Of a DNA stretch of 64,000 nt, positions 47,344 through 56,009 are shown in pieces. Position 1 is the stretch's first letter, and every line of letters starts with the position of its first letter. Source of the DNA: Chitinivorax sp. B. GTDB taxonomy: Bacteria > Pseudomonadota > Gammaproteobacteria > Burkholderiales > SCOH01. The notes under the pieces are model-generated. The model did no database searches, was not told where the DNA came from, and saw only the letters and a list, made by a program, of their open reading frames with translations. The translations under genes were made by a program, and so were the position numbers. Location of the stretch: assembly GCF_005503445.1 (NCBI RefSeq), contig NZ_SCOH01000001.1, positions 1 through 64,000 on the forward strand, read 5' to 3'.

Positions 47344-48117
47344 ATGTTGCAAGCCGAACAACTGATCTTGCGTCGTGGTGGCCGCTACGTTTTGCAGAAC
47401 GTCAACCTGACCGTCGCCCCGGGCCGTGTCCTGGCGTTGCTGGGGCCAAATGGTGCCGGTAAGTCTACATTGCTGTCCATTTTGGCGGGTACACTTCAGC
47501 CTGATGAAGGAACGGTGACATTGGATGGTCAATCGCTGACAAACTTCCGGGCCGACCAGTTGGCCCGTCATCGGGCCATGTTGGCGCAGCAGACGCGGCT
47601 CGATTTTCCGTTGAGTGTCAGCGAGGTGGTGGCGATGGGCTGCTACTGCCATCCACCTGTACAGCGAGGCAATGAAGCCACAATTGTCCAACAAGCATTA
47701 GCCATGGCGGATGTCACTGCTTTCGCGGCAAGACAATTCATCGCTTTATCTGGAGGTGAACAACGCAGGGTGCAATTGGCTCGGGTATTGGCACAATTGC
47801 TAGGCGCAGACTGCAACCCCCGATATCTGTTGCTGGACGAACCCACCGCAGGACTGGACCCCAGCCATCAATTGCAAGTGCTGCAGCTGGCCTGCCAATT
47901 GGCCAGACAACAAGGGTTCGGCATGGTATTGGTACTGCACGAACTGAATCTGGCCGCGCAGTATGCAGACGAAGTCCTGCTATTGAACCAAGGTCAGATT
48001 GCGGCCTATGGCTCTCCTTGCGACGTGCTGACACCGGAACGTCTGGCTGCGGTCTATCAGATTGATGCCGATTGGGTGACGCATCCGCGTAGCAAGCAAC
48101 CTTATATCGTGTATTGA
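47344..48117 (+). CDS. hmuV: Haem ABC transporter ATP-binding protein HmuV
   Basis: A 257-residue ATPase. Walker A is LLGPNGAGKST (about residues 34-44), the signature is LSGGEQRRVQLARVLAQL, Walker B is RYLLLDEPTAGLDPSHQ, and the switch His is in LVLHELNLAAQYADEVLLL. Its start codon follows the hmuU stop directly (TAAATG), so expression is coupled. It completes the transporter HmuTUV. Confidence 0.95.
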   Translation: MLQAEQLILRRGGRYVLQNVNLTVAPGRVLALLGPNGAGKSTLLSILAGTLQPDEGTVTLDGQSLTNFRADQLARHRAMLAQQTRLDFPLSVSEVVAMGCYCHPPVQRGNEATIVQQALAMADVTAFAARQFIALSGGEQRRVQLARVLAQLLGADCNPRYLLLDEPTAGLDPSHQLQVLQLACQLARQQGFGMVLVLHELNLAAQYADEVLLLNQGQIAAYGSPCDVLTPERLAAVYQIDADWVTHPRSKQPYIVY

Positions 48118-48159
48118 GTCTGATCGTATTATGGCATGTTCAGGATTGTTTGATGTAAG

Positions 48160-48170
48160 CAATTAAATTG
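48160..48170. promoter_or_regulatory. Candidate OhrR operator at the gpx promoter
   Basis: CAATT-A-AATTG is a perfect 11-base palindrome that overlaps the -35 box. It resembles the TACAATT-AATTGTA motif known for OhrR of Xanthomonas. A wider dyad AAGCAA (48157-48162) / TTGCTT (48183-48188) spans the promoter. An OhrR-type gene lies in the operon it would control. Confidence 0.5.
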
Positions 48171-48196
48171 TATGCAATATAGTTGCTTGTTATAGT
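48168..48196 (+). promoter_or_regulatory. Promoter of gpx-ohrR
   Basis: TTGTAT (48168-48173) and TATAGT (48191-48196) are exactly 17 bases apart, 36 bases before the gpx start codon. Confidence 0.6.
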
Positions 48197-48231
48197 AGTG
48201 TGAATTTCCACTCATCAAACGGAGTGTCATC

Positions 48232-48714
48232 ATGACCACATCTCTCTATGATCTCGCTGCAACATCACTGACTGGCAAAGAAGTCTCGATTGGTGAATTC
48301 AAGGATAAGGTGTTGTTGATTGTCAATACGGCCAGCAAGTGTGGTTTTACACCGCAATATGAAGGTCTGGAAAAGCTTCATAAGGACTACGCAGCCAAGG
48401 GCTTGGTCGTGCTTGGTTTTCCCTGCAATCAATTTGGTTCACAAGAGCCTGGTAGTGAGAATGATATTGCCGAGTTCTGCCAAGTTAACTATGGCGTGTC
48501 TTTTCCAATGTTCGCCAAAATTGACGTCAATGGCGAAAACGCACACCCCCTCTACCAATTCCTGAAATCCTCTGCCCCAGGGATCTTTGGCTTGGAAGGT
48601 ATCAAATGGAACTTCACCAAATTTCTGGTGGATCGTTCTGGCAAGGTGGTTGACCGTTTTGCGCCGACAACCAAGCCCGAGGATATTGCTGGAGATATTG
48701 AGAAACTGCTGTAA
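48232..48714 (+). CDS. Glutathione peroxidase family protein
   Basis: A 160-residue thiol peroxidase of the GPx family that reduces hydrogen or organic peroxides, probably using thioredoxin despite the family name. The peroxidatic Cys37 is in [17 protein letters not shown], followed by [15 protein letters not shown] (a Cys at 65 and the Gln of the catalytic tetrad), and [13 protein letters not shown] with the catalytic Trp and Asn. ACGGAGTG precedes the ATG. An OhrR-type regulator gene follows 12 bases downstream. Confidence 0.94.
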   Translation: MTTSLYDLAATSLTGKEVSIGEFKDKVLLIVNTASKCGFTPQYEGLEKLHKDYAAKGLVVLGFPCNQFGSQEPGSENDIAEFCQVNYGVSFPMFAKIDVNGENAHPLYQFLKSSAPGIFGLEGIKWNFTKFLVDRSGKVVDRFAPTTKPEDIAGDIEKLL

Positions 48715-48726
48715 GTCACGCCCACC

Positions 48727-49194
48727 ATGTCACAAGAAAACGGTGAAACGGCCGATCTTCTGCTGGATCAGCAATTGTGTTTTGCGCTTTATGCTGCATC
48801 TCGAGCCATGGTGCAATCCTACCAGCCGTTTTTGGCACCCCTGAGTCTGACCTATCCACAGTATCTGGTCATGTTGGTGCTGTGGGAGCAGGATGGTTTG
48901 AGTGTCAAGCAGATCGGCGAGCGTCTGTACCTGGATTCTGGCACTTTGACACCATTGCTGAAACGTTTGGCGACAGTAGGGTATGTAGCCCGCCAACGAT
49001 CAACGGATGATGAGCGCCATGTTGTCATCCGTTTGACCGAGACGGGCAGGGCTTTACGTCGAAAAGCCGCCGCCATGCGTGCCGACATGACTTGCCAACA
49101 TGGGCACCAGTTATCAGTAGCCAAAGGACTTAAAACAACGTTAACTGACCTGTTGGCGCAAATGCGTTCAATGAAAAGCGGAAACGCAGATTGA
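48727..49194 (+). CDS. OhrR-type MarR-family peroxide sensor
   Basis: A 155-residue MarR-family repressor. The N-terminal LDQQLCFALYAASRAMVQ with Cys18 matches the redox-sensing Cys of OhrR; oxidation by organic peroxides releases it from DNA. The winged helix spans about residues 45-105 (LSVKQIGERLYLDSGTLTPLLKRLATVGYVARQRSTDDERHVVIRLTETGRAL). Cys at 116 (DMTCQHG) could be a resolving thiol as in two-Cys members. It is downstream of the peroxidase gene and is likely autoregulated at the site near 48160-48170. Confidence 0.87.
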   Translation: MSQENGETADLLLDQQLCFALYAASRAMVQSYQPFLAPLSLTYPQYLVMLVLWEQDGLSVKQIGERLYLDSGTLTPLLKRLATVGYVARQRSTDDERHVVIRLTETGRALRRKAAAMRADMTCQHGHQLSVAKGLKTTLTDLLAQMRSMKSGNAD

Positions 49195-49219
49195 AGAAAA
49201 AAGCCGGTTGCGTTAAAAT
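49191..49219 (+). promoter_or_regulatory. Possible carA promoter
   Basis: TTGAAG (49191-49196) and TAAAAT (49214-49219) are 17 bases apart, at the end of the OhrR-type gene. If used, the transcript would carry the hairpins described below before carA. A second candidate, CTGACA-N17-TAGCAT, lies nearer the gene around 49337-49365. Confidence 0.4.
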
Positions 49220-49241
49220 CGCAACAAATTCAACGCAAACG

Positions 49242-49273
49242 AACGGGATAGGCCCTTTGCCTATCCCGTTTTG
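49242..49273 (+). terminator. Intrinsic terminator between the OhrR-type gene and carA
   Basis: AACGGGATAGGC (49242-49253) pairs perfectly with GCCTATCCCGTT (49259-49270) around a 5-base loop and runs into TTTTGTT. It ends the peroxidase transcript or acts in the carA leader. Confidence 0.85.
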
Positions 49274-49382
49274 TTACGCCCTTCTTACGGAGGGGTTCGA
49301 AACGGTCTACCCGGCCAGGTTTCTTGGCAACGCGGCTGACAGTCCGAACCCGACTGTATAGCATTTACTTCAGGAGCCGCTG
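49274..49382 (+). promoter_or_regulatory. Structured leader upstream of carA
   Basis: GGGTTCG (49293-49299) pairs at long range with CGAACCC (49345-49351), enclosing a smaller GGCCA...TGGC stem (49312-49328). This is a closed, multi-stem RNA shape just before the carA ribosome site AGGAG. It could control carAB in response to pyrimidine or arginine supply. No known riboswitch is recognised. Confidence 0.4.
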
Positions 49383-50516
49383 GTGTCTCACACAAAGTCT
49401 GCACTGCTCGCGCTAGCCGACGGCACATTGTTCCACGGGATTTCCATTGGTAGTGAAGGCCACACGATTGGTGAAGTGGTTTTCAACACCGCCATGACTG
49501 GCTATCAGGAAATCCTGACCGATCCGTCCTACTACAAGCAATTGGTTACACTAACCTATCCGCACATCGGCAATGTCGGGGTCAATCAGGAAGATGCCGA
49601 ATCCCGCAAGGTGTTCGCATCCGGTCTGATCATTCGCAATCTGCCGCTGACTGCCTCCAACTGGCGCAGTGAGCAAAGCCTGTCTGACTACCTGAAGGCG
49701 AACAATGTTGTGGCAATTGCTGAAATCGACACACGTAAGCTGACCCGTATCCTGCGTGAAAAGGGCGCTCAGCCTGGTTGCATCATCACTGGCGACAATA
49801 TTGACGCTGCCAAGGCAGTTGAAATGGCCAAGAGCTTTGGTTCCATGGCTGGTCAGGATCTGGCCAAGGTGGTCACCAGCGAGAAAGCCTACGAATGGTC
49901 TACCCGTGAATGGAAGCTGGGTGCTGGTTATACCGAGCAGACTGCGTCCAAATTCCACGTGGTTGCCTTCGACTATGGCGTAAAGCACAACATCCTGCGT
50001 ATGTTGGCTGAGCGTGGTTGCAAGTTGACCGTATTGCCAGCCACTGCCACGGCGGAAGAAGCGCTTAGCCACAACCCGGATGGTATCTTCCTGTCCAATG
50101 GCCCGGGTGATCCGGAGCCATGTGATTACGCAATCAAAGCAATCCAGACACTGCTGGACAAGAATCTACCGATTTTTGGTATTTGTTTAGGCCACCAACT
50201 GCTGGGTTTGGCCGCCGGTGGCAAGACCAGCAAAATGAAGTTTGGTCACCATGGTGCTAACCATCCGGTGCAGGATCTGGATAATAAGCAAGTCATGATT
50301 ACCAGTCAGAATCATGGCTTTCAGGTTGACGAAGCCAGTTTGCCGGCCAATGTGCGCATTACACATCGTTCGCTGTTTGATGGTACGGTGCAGGGTATCG
50401 CGCTCACCGATAAACTGGCTTATAGCTTCCAGGGTCATCCAGAAGCCAGCCCTGGCCCGCATGACGTGGCTTACCTGTTCGACAAGTTCATCAAGCTGAT
50501 GGCTGAACGTAAGTAA
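49383..50516 (+). CDS. carA: Carbamoyl-phosphate synthase small subunit
   Basis: The glutaminase subunit that supplies ammonia for carbamoyl phosphate, used in arginine and pyrimidine synthesis. The 377-residue protein has the CPSase small-chain N-domain ([36 protein letters not shown]) and a class I glutaminase with the catalytic Cys268 in [12 protein letters not shown] and the His/Glu pair in [13 protein letters not shown]. It starts at a GTG with CAGGAGCCGCTG upstream. carB follows after 13 bases. Confidence 0.97.
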   Translation: MSHTKSALLALADGTLFHGISIGSEGHTIGEVVFNTAMTGYQEILTDPSYYKQLVTLTYPHIGNVGVNQEDAESRKVFASGLIIRNLPLTASNWRSEQSLSDYLKANNVVAIAEIDTRKLTRILREKGAQPGCIITGDNIDAAKAVEMAKSFGSMAGQDLAKVVTSEKAYEWSTREWKLGAGYTEQTASKFHVVAFDYGVKHNILRMLAERGCKLTVLPATATAEEALSHNPDGIFLSNGPGDPEPCDYAIKAIQTLLDKNLPIFGICLGHQLLGLAAGGKTSKMKFGHHGANHPVQDLDNKQVMITSQNHGFQVDEASLPANVRITHRSLFDGTVQGIALTDKLAYSFQGHPEASPGPHDVAYLFDKFIKLMAERK

Positions 50517-50529
50517 TTAAGGATTCACT

Positions 50530-53500
50530 ATGCCAAAACGGACAGACATCAAGAGCATCCTGATCATCGGCGCTGGCCCGATCGTCATCGGCCAGGCTTG
50601 CGAATTCGACTACTCTGGCGCACAAGCTTGCAAAGCGCTGCGTGAAGAGGGTTACAAGGTGATTCTGGTCAATTCGAACCCCGCGACCATCATGACCGAC
50701 CCGAACATGGCGGACGTGACCTATATCGAACCGATTACTTGGCAGATGGTTGAGAAAATCATTGCCAAGGAGCGTCCAGATGCCATTCTGCCCACCATGG
50801 GTGGCCAGACTGCACTGAACTGTGCGCTGGATCTGTGGCGCAACGGCGTGCTCGACAAGTACAAGGTCGAGCTGATCGGTGCAACACCGGAAGCTATCGA
50901 CAAAGCGGAAGATCGCGGCAAGTTCAAACTGGCGATGGAAAAGATCGGCCTGTCCTGCCCGAAATCTTTCATTGCACACACGATGGAAGAAGCGCTGGCG
51001 GCACAAGCTGAAGTCAACTTCCCGACACTGATCCGTCCTTCATTCACCATGGGCGGCTCTGGCGGTGGTATTGCGTACAATAAAGAAGAATTCCTCGAAA
51101 TTTGTACCCGTGGCTTTGAAGCCTCGCCAACCCACGAATTGCTGATCGAGCAATCAGTGTTGGGTTGGAAAGAGTATGAGATGGAAGTAGTGCGCGACCA
51201 TGCCGATAATTGCATCATCATCTGCTCGATCGAAAACTTCGATCCGATGGGGGTGCACACTGGCGATTCCATTACCGTCGCACCAGCACAAACACTGACC
51301 GACAAGGAATACCAGATCATGCGTAACGCCAGCCTGGCGGTATTGCGTGAAATAGGTGTTGATACCGGTGGTTCCAATGTTCAATTTGCGGTCAATCCTG
51401 CCAATGGAGAGATGATCGTCATCGAGATGAATCCACGCGTATCCCGTTCATCTGCGCTGGCTTCCAAGGCAACCGGTTTCCCAATTGCCAAAGTTGCGGC
51501 TAAGCTGGCTGTTGGCTTTACGTTGGATGAGCTGAAGAACGATATCACCGGTGGCAAGACCCCGGCATCGTTCGAGCCGTCCATAGATTATGTTGTGACC
51601 AAGATTCCAAAGTTTGCCTTCGAGAAATTCCCGCAAGCCAATGACCGCCTGACGACACAGATGAAGTCCGTTGGTGAAGTCATGGCCATTGGCCGTACTT
51701 TCCAGGAATCGCTGCAGAAGGCGTTGCGTGGTTTGGAAACTGGTCATTATGGTCTGGATGAGATCACCAGTGATCTGGAAAAGATCGAAACCGAGCTCGG
51801 TGACCCAGGCCCTGAGCGTATCTGGTATGTGGCGGATGCCTTCCGCGCTGGTATGACACTTGAAGAAATTCATGCCCATACGCATATCGATGTTTGGTTC
51901 CTGATCCAGATCGAAGATCTGATTAAGGAAGAGCAAGCATTGAAGGGCCGTGACCTCAGTGGGGTGGATGCAGAAACCATGCGTCGCCTCAAGCGTAAAG
52001 GTTTCTCGGATCGTCGAATTTCTACTTTGCTTGGCGAGCATCAGAGCAATGTTCGCAAGCATCGCTGGGAATTGGGGGTGCGCCCGGTCTACAAGCGTGT
52101 TGATACGTGTGCAGCTGAGTTCTCAACGGATACTGCGTACATGTACTCAACCTATGAGGACGAGTGCGAGTCTCAGCCAAGTGATCGCAAGAAGATCATC
52201 GTGCTGGGTGGCGGGCCGAACCGGATTGGCCAAGGGATCGAATTTGACTACTGCTGCGTGCATGCCGCGCTGGCTTTGCGTGAAGATGGTTTCGAGACCA
52301 TCATGGTCAACTGTAACCCTGAGACGGTGTCGACAGACTATGACACGTCTGATCGACTGTACTTCGAACCGCTGACGCTGGAAGATGTCTTGGAGATTGT
52401 CCATGTCGAAAAGCCGGTTGGTGTGATCGTTCAGTATGGTGGCCAAACCCCGCTGAAGTTGGCCAAACCATTGGAAGCCAACGGCGTGCCCATCATCGGC
52501 ACAACACCGGATATGATCGATGCTGCGGAGGATCGTGAGCGATTCCAGAAGCTGCTACATGAGCTGGGTTTGCGTCAGCCGCCGAACCGTACTGCCCGAA
52601 CCCCAGGTGAAGCCATTCAATTGGCTCAGGAAATCGGTTATCCGCTGGTGGTTCGTCCATCTTATGTATTGGGTGGCCGTGCCATGGAAATTGTCCATGC
52701 TCAAGCCGATTTAGAACGCTATATGCGTGAGGCGGTTAAGGTGTCGAACGATAGTCCGGTGCTGTTGGATCGCTTTCTGAACGATGCAATAGAAGTAGAC
52801 GTGGATGCGATCAGTGATGGTGAGCGCGTGCTGATTGGCGGAATCATGGAGCATATTGAACAGGCTGGTGTTCACTCCGGGGATTCTGCTTGCTCACTGC
52901 CGCCATTTAGTCTGAGTCAGGAAAAGCAGGATGAATTGCGCCGTCAAACCGTGGCAATGGCTAAGGCGCTGAATGTTGTTGGCTTGATGAACGTGCAGTT
53001 CGCCATTCAAAATGGCGACGTATATGTGCTGGAAGTGAATCCGCGTGCATCCCGTACAGTGCCTTATGTTTCTAAGGCAACCAGCTTGCCGTTGGCCAAG
53101 ATTGCAGCACGTTGTATGGCGGGTATTAGTTTGGACGCCCAAGGTGTGCAACAAGAAGTCATTCCCCCGTACTATTCGGTAAAAGAGGCAGTCTTCCCGT
53201 TCATTAAGTTCCCTGGTGTCGATACGATCCTTGGACCGGAAATGAAGTCGACTGGTGAAGTCATGGGTGTGGGCGCAACTTTCGCCGAAGCGTTCATGAA
53301 GAGCCAGCTGGCGGCATCTATCAAATTGCCAACCTCCGGTAGCATTTTCATCAGTGTCAAGCAGCAGGATAAAGCTGGTGTGGTTGAAGTTGCCCGTAAT
53401 CTGCATGAGCTGGGTTTCGGTTTGCTGGCCACCAAGGGTACCGCGGCTGCAATTGCGGAGGCTGGTATTCCAGTAACGGCAGTCAATAAGGTGAATGAGG

Positions 53501-53745
53501 GACGTCCGAATATCGTCGATCTGATCAAGAATGATCAGGTTCAGATGGTGATCAATACGGTGGAAGAAAAACGTTCGGCAATTCAGGATAGCTATTACAT
53601 TCGCCATGCGGCACAACAGGCTCGTCTGACCATTTACACTACCTTGGCTGGTGCACGTGCGGCCACCATTGGTATGGCGCACATGGCTGAATTGCAGGTA
53701 TATGACTTACAAGGGTTGCACGCGCAACTCGCAGAAAACCGATAA
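50530..53745 (+). CDS. carB: Carbamoyl-phosphate synthase large subunit
   Basis: A 1071-residue synthetase, full length for the family. Two homologous ATP-grasp halves are seen: the first with [24 protein letters not shown] near residue 13 and [14 protein letters not shown] near 173; the second with [26 protein letters not shown] near 558 and a second grasp ([15 protein letters not shown]) near 712. The oligomerisation region lies between them, and the MGS-like allosteric domain, the site of UMP/ornithine control, is at about 935-1071. It is co-transcribed with carA. A terminator follows. Confidence 0.97.
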   Translation: MPKRTDIKSILIIGAGPIVIGQACEFDYSGAQACKALREEGYKVILVNSNPATIMTDPNMADVTYIEPITWQMVEKIIAKERPDAILPTMGGQTALNCALDLWRNGVLDKYKVELIGATPEAIDKAEDRGKFKLAMEKIGLSCPKSFIAHTMEEALAAQAEVNFPTLIRPSFTMGGSGGGIAYNKEEFLEICTRGFEASPTHELLIEQSVLGWKEYEMEVVRDHADNCIIICSIENFDPMGVHTGDSITVAPAQTLTDKEYQIMRNASLAVLREIGVDTGGSNVQFAVNPANGEMIVIEMNPRVSRSSALASKATGFPIAKVAAKLAVGFTLDELKNDITGGKTPASFEPSIDYVVTKIPKFAFEKFPQANDRLTTQMKSVGEVMAIGRTFQESLQKALRGLETGHYGLDEITSDLEKIETELGDPGPERIWYVADAFRAGMTLEEIHAHTHIDVWFLIQIEDLIKEEQALKGRDLSGVDAETMRRLKRKGFSDRRISTLLGEHQSNVRKHRWELGVRPVYKRVDTCAAEFSTDTAYMYSTYEDECESQPSDRKKIIVLGGGPNRIGQGIEFDYCCVHAALALREDGFETIMVNCNPETVSTDYDTSDRLYFEPLTLEDVLEIVHVEKPVGVIVQYGGQTPLKLAKPLEANGVPIIGTTPDMIDAAEDRERFQKLLHELGLRQPPNRTARTPGEAIQLAQEIGYPLVVRPSYVLGGRAMEIVHAQADLERYMREAVKVSNDSPVLLDRFLNDAIEVDVDAISDGERVLIGGIMEHIEQAGVHSGDSACSLPPFSLSQEKQDELRRQTVAMAKALNVVGLMNVQFAIQNGDVYVLEVNPRASRTVPYVSKATSLPLAKIAARCMAGISLDAQGVQQEVIPPYYSVKEAVFPFIKFPGVDTILGPEMKSTGEVMGVGATFAEAFMKSQLAASIKLPTSGSIFISVKQQDKAGVVEVARNLHELGFGLLATKGTAAAIAEAGIPVTAVNKVNEGRPNIVDLIKNDQVQMVINTVEEKRSAIQDSYYIRHAAQQARLTIYTTLAGARAATIGMAHMAELQVYDLQGLHAQLAENR

Positions 53746-53765
53746 ATTATCTTTATAACCTACCC

Positions 53766-53796
53766 AAGGCCGCCGTTTTCGGAACGGCGGCCTGTT
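53766..53796 (+). terminator. Terminator between carB and greA
   Basis: AGGCCGCCGTT pairs with AACGGCGGCCT around TTCGG (53767-53793). T-rich GTTGTTTT follows. Confidence 0.75.
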
Positions 53797-53820
53797 GTTT
53801 TGCTAGTGGAGTTTCTGGCT

Positions 53821-54297
53821 ATGATCAAAGTCCCATTGACTGTAGTAGGCGCAGAGTTATTGAAGGAGGAGTTGCACCGTTTGAAGACTGTGGAACGTCC
53901 GCGTGTCATTGAAGCAATTTCGGAGGCACGTGCACAGGGTGATCTATCTGAGAATGCTGAATATGATGCGGCGAAGGAGCGCCAGGGCTTCATCGAAGGT
54001 CGTATTCAGGAGCTGGAAGGTAAATTATCCAATGCGCAGATCATTGACCCCAAGCTGGTTGATTCTGATGGTCGTGTTGTTTTTGGTGCGACAGTTGATC
54101 TGGAGGACATGGAGTCTGGCGATGCAGTTACCTATCAAATTGTTGGGGATGACGAGGCAGACCTTAAGCTAGGTAAAATCTCAATCAGCTCACCAATTGC
54201 GCGTGCCCTGATCGGCAAATATGCCGGCGATGTCGCCGAGGTGTTGGCGCCAGGTGGTATTCGCGAGTATGAAGTGTTGGATGTGAAATTTATTTAA
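53821..54297 (+). CDS. greA: Transcript cleavage factor GreA
   Basis: A 158-residue factor that rescues backtracked RNA polymerase; E. coli GreA has 158. The N-terminal coiled coil covers about residues 8-75, with the acidic tip in [19 protein letters not shown]. The C-terminal FKBP-like domain follows ([16 protein letters not shown]...[18 protein letters not shown]). The ATG at 53821 gives the family start MIKVPLT; an in-frame start at 53800 would add seven residues. It lies after a terminator and probably has its own promoter. Confidence 0.96.
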   Translation: MIKVPLTVVGAELLKEELHRLKTVERPRVIEAISEARAQGDLSENAEYDAAKERQGFIEGRIQELEGKLSNAQIIDPKLVDSDGRVVFGATVDLEDMESGDAVTYQIVGDDEADLKLGKISISSPIARALIGKYAGDVAEVLAPGGIREYEVLDVKFI

Positions 54298-54319
54298 GCC
54301 AGAAAAGCAGGCACATACC

Positions 54320-54769
54320 ATGGGCAACTTTCCAGATACCTTGAGAATCATCTCCTTGACACTGTGGGTTGGCGGTCTGTGGATTGTGGGTGCGTTGGTT
54401 GCACCGCTCTTGTTTCATGCCCTGCCACACGATCGAGCGCTGGCTGGTGCACTGGCAGGCCGGATTTTCGTCGGTATGGCCTGGATTGGGTTGTTGGCGG
54501 GTTTTTACCTGTTGTTGCATGCGCTGATAGCGGATGGTTTTGGTGCATTCAAGCAAAGTGGATTCTGGATTGTTTTGTTGATGTTAATTCTGACTGCCAT
54601 CAATCACTTCGCTATCCATCCATGGATTACCGGGTTGAAGGCGAAGGCTGGTAGTGTGGCAACAGGGGCATTTGGCGGTGGTTTTGCAACCGCACATACC
54701 ATTTCTAGTATCATCTACTTGAGTGTGTGTTTGCTTGGACTGGCGTTGATTACGCGAGGTAGTAAGTAA
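54320..54769 (+). CDS. DUF4149 membrane protein
   Basis: A 149-residue inner-membrane protein with four predicted helices (about 8-28, 46-68, 79-97, 121-143). It matches the DUF4149/TMEM205-like family in pattern: LTLWVGGLWIVGALVAPLLF, GRIFVGMAWIG and INHFAIHPWITGLKAKAG. Function unknown. It follows greA by 22 bases, an order common in betaproteobacteria. Confidence 0.85.
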   Translation: MGNFPDTLRIISLTLWVGGLWIVGALVAPLLFHALPHDRALAGALAGRIFVGMAWIGLLAGFYLLLHALIADGFGAFKQSGFWIVLLMLILTAINHFAIHPWITGLKAKAGSVATGAFGGGFATAHTISSIIYLSVCLLGLALITRGSK

Positions 54770-54778
54770 TAAGCAAAA

Positions 54779-54804
54779 CAAAAAGGCAGCTTCCGCTGCC
54801 TTTT
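54779..54804. terminator. Bidirectional terminator between DUF4149 gene and yhbY
   Basis: AAAAGGCAGC (54781-54790) and GCTGCCTTTT (54795-54804) form a perfect stem around TTCC with A/T runs on both sides. It serves two convergent genes. Confidence 0.9.
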
Positions 54805-54815
54805 GCTGTTTGGAT

Positions 54816-55235
54816 TTAGCGACCTACTCGTCGGCGGCGATTGCCACCAGGACGACCCGAGGCAATCGGTTTACTCGCTGTTCTTTTAGAAGTTGGTTCA
54901 GCTGGGGCTTTGGGCGCAGGCTTGTTAAGCGACTTTTTGTCATCGGGCAATTCGATCTTGGGTTCATTGCCTGGGCGATAAAGAACCAGAAGCTTGCCAA
55001 TGTGCTGAATGGGGGCGCAGTCAAGATCGTCGCAGATCTGTTGCAACAATGCTTCACGTGCATCACGTTCATCGCTGAACACCCGAACCTTGATGAGTTC
55101 GTGAGCGTCTAGGCTGCGGGCGAGTTCCCGCATGACGGCCTCGGATAAGCCATTGGCGCCAATCATCACTGTAGGATTCAGATGATGCGCTTGCGCGCGG
55201 AGAAAACGGCGCTGTAGCGGCGTCAATTCGATCAT
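54816..55235 (-). CDS. yhbY: YhbY-type RNA-binding protein with basic tail
   Basis: A 139-residue protein of the CRS1/YhbY (CRM) family, which binds pre-50S ribosomal RNA. The CRM domain covers residues 1-92: LTPLQRRFLRAQAHHLNPTVMIGANGLSEAVMRELARSLDAHELIKVRV, with the GxxG-type loop GANG. The remaining 45 residues are a Pro/Ala/Lys/Arg-rich, disordered, strongly basic tail ending GGNRRRRVGR, which the 97-residue E. coli protein lacks. It is divergent from rlmE, another 50S factor, with 35 bases between the starts. Confidence 0.9.
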   Translation of the reverse strand: MIELTPLQRRFLRAQAHHLNPTVMIGANGLSEAVMRELARSLDAHELIKVRVFSDERDAREALLQQICDDLDCAPIQHIGKLLVLYRPGNEPKIELPDDKKSLNKPAPKAPAEPTSKRTASKPIASGRPGGNRRRRVGR

Positions 55236-55270
55236 GGGTTAACCCTCTGAAAAACCTAGTATTGTAACTT

Positions 55271-55939
55271 ATGAAACGAACCAAGACCAGCAAGGCATGG
55301 ATGACGGAGCATGTTAACGACCCTTATGTACAAATGGCGCAAAAGGAGGGTTATCGCTCCAGGGCTGCTTACAAATTGCTTGAAATCATGGAAAAAGACA
55401 AGCTGATTCAGCCAGGTATGATCATCGTCGATTTAGGGGCAGCCCCAGGCAGTTGGTCGCAGATCGCAGCCCAGAAAGTTGGGCGCCAAGGCAAGGTACT
55501 CGCTTTGGATATCTTGCCAATGGATCCTCTGGCTGGTGTTACCTTCCTGCAAGGGGATTTTCGTGAAGAACCGGTATTACGAGAGTTCGAATCCCTGTTG
55601 GAAGGTCGTCAAGTTGATCTTGTAATTTCGGATATTGCCCCCAATATGGCAGGTAATGCCATGATGGATATGCCACGAAGTATCTATTTGATCGAGTTGG
55701 CGCTGGATTTCGCACAACACCACCTGAAACCTGGCGGTAACTATCTGGTCAAAGCTTTCCAGGGAACAGGCTATCCTGAGTATTTGGCATTACTGCGAAA
55801 GAGCTTTGAGCAGGTGTTGACGCGTAAACCCAAAGCTTCCCGCGATCGTAGTAACGAAATTTACCTGCTTGGCAAGAACAAGCTTGAAAACTTCACATCA
55901 GTCTTCCCCGATGACGGTGAGATGTCGTCAGATTACTGA
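55271..55939 (+). CDS. rlmE: 23S rRNA (uridine-2'-O)-methyltransferase RlmE
   Basis: Methylates U2552 in the A-loop of 23S rRNA during late 50S assembly. The 222-residue protein has [13 protein letters not shown] with the catalytic Lys near residue 35, motif [20 protein letters not shown], the catalytic Asp in [11 protein letters not shown], Lys in [11 protein letters not shown], and Glu in SNEIYLLG, completing the K-D-K-E tetrad. It precedes ftsH, the order known in E. coli (rlmE was ftsJ). The tail after GK has extra acidic residues. Confidence 0.96.
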   Translation: MKRTKTSKAWMTEHVNDPYVQMAQKEGYRSRAAYKLLEIMEKDKLIQPGMIIVDLGAAPGSWSQIAAQKVGRQGKVLALDILPMDPLAGVTFLQGDFREEPVLREFESLLEGRQVDLVISDIAPNMAGNAMMDMPRSIYLIELALDFAQHHLKPGGNYLVKAFQGTGYPEYLALLRKSFEQVLTRKPKASRDRSNEIYLLGKNKLENFTSVFPDDGEMSSDY

Positions 55940-56009
55940 CAGGGTTGTCAAGAGGGTTTAGAATCCAAGCTGAGAGTATTGTGCTCCGCACACACGCTAA
56001 GGAGTTGAC

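Noticed and set aside
52894-53682. Minus-strand open frame within carB
   Set aside because: Antisense shadow of a highly conserved gene; the product is His/Cys-rich and unlike known proteins.
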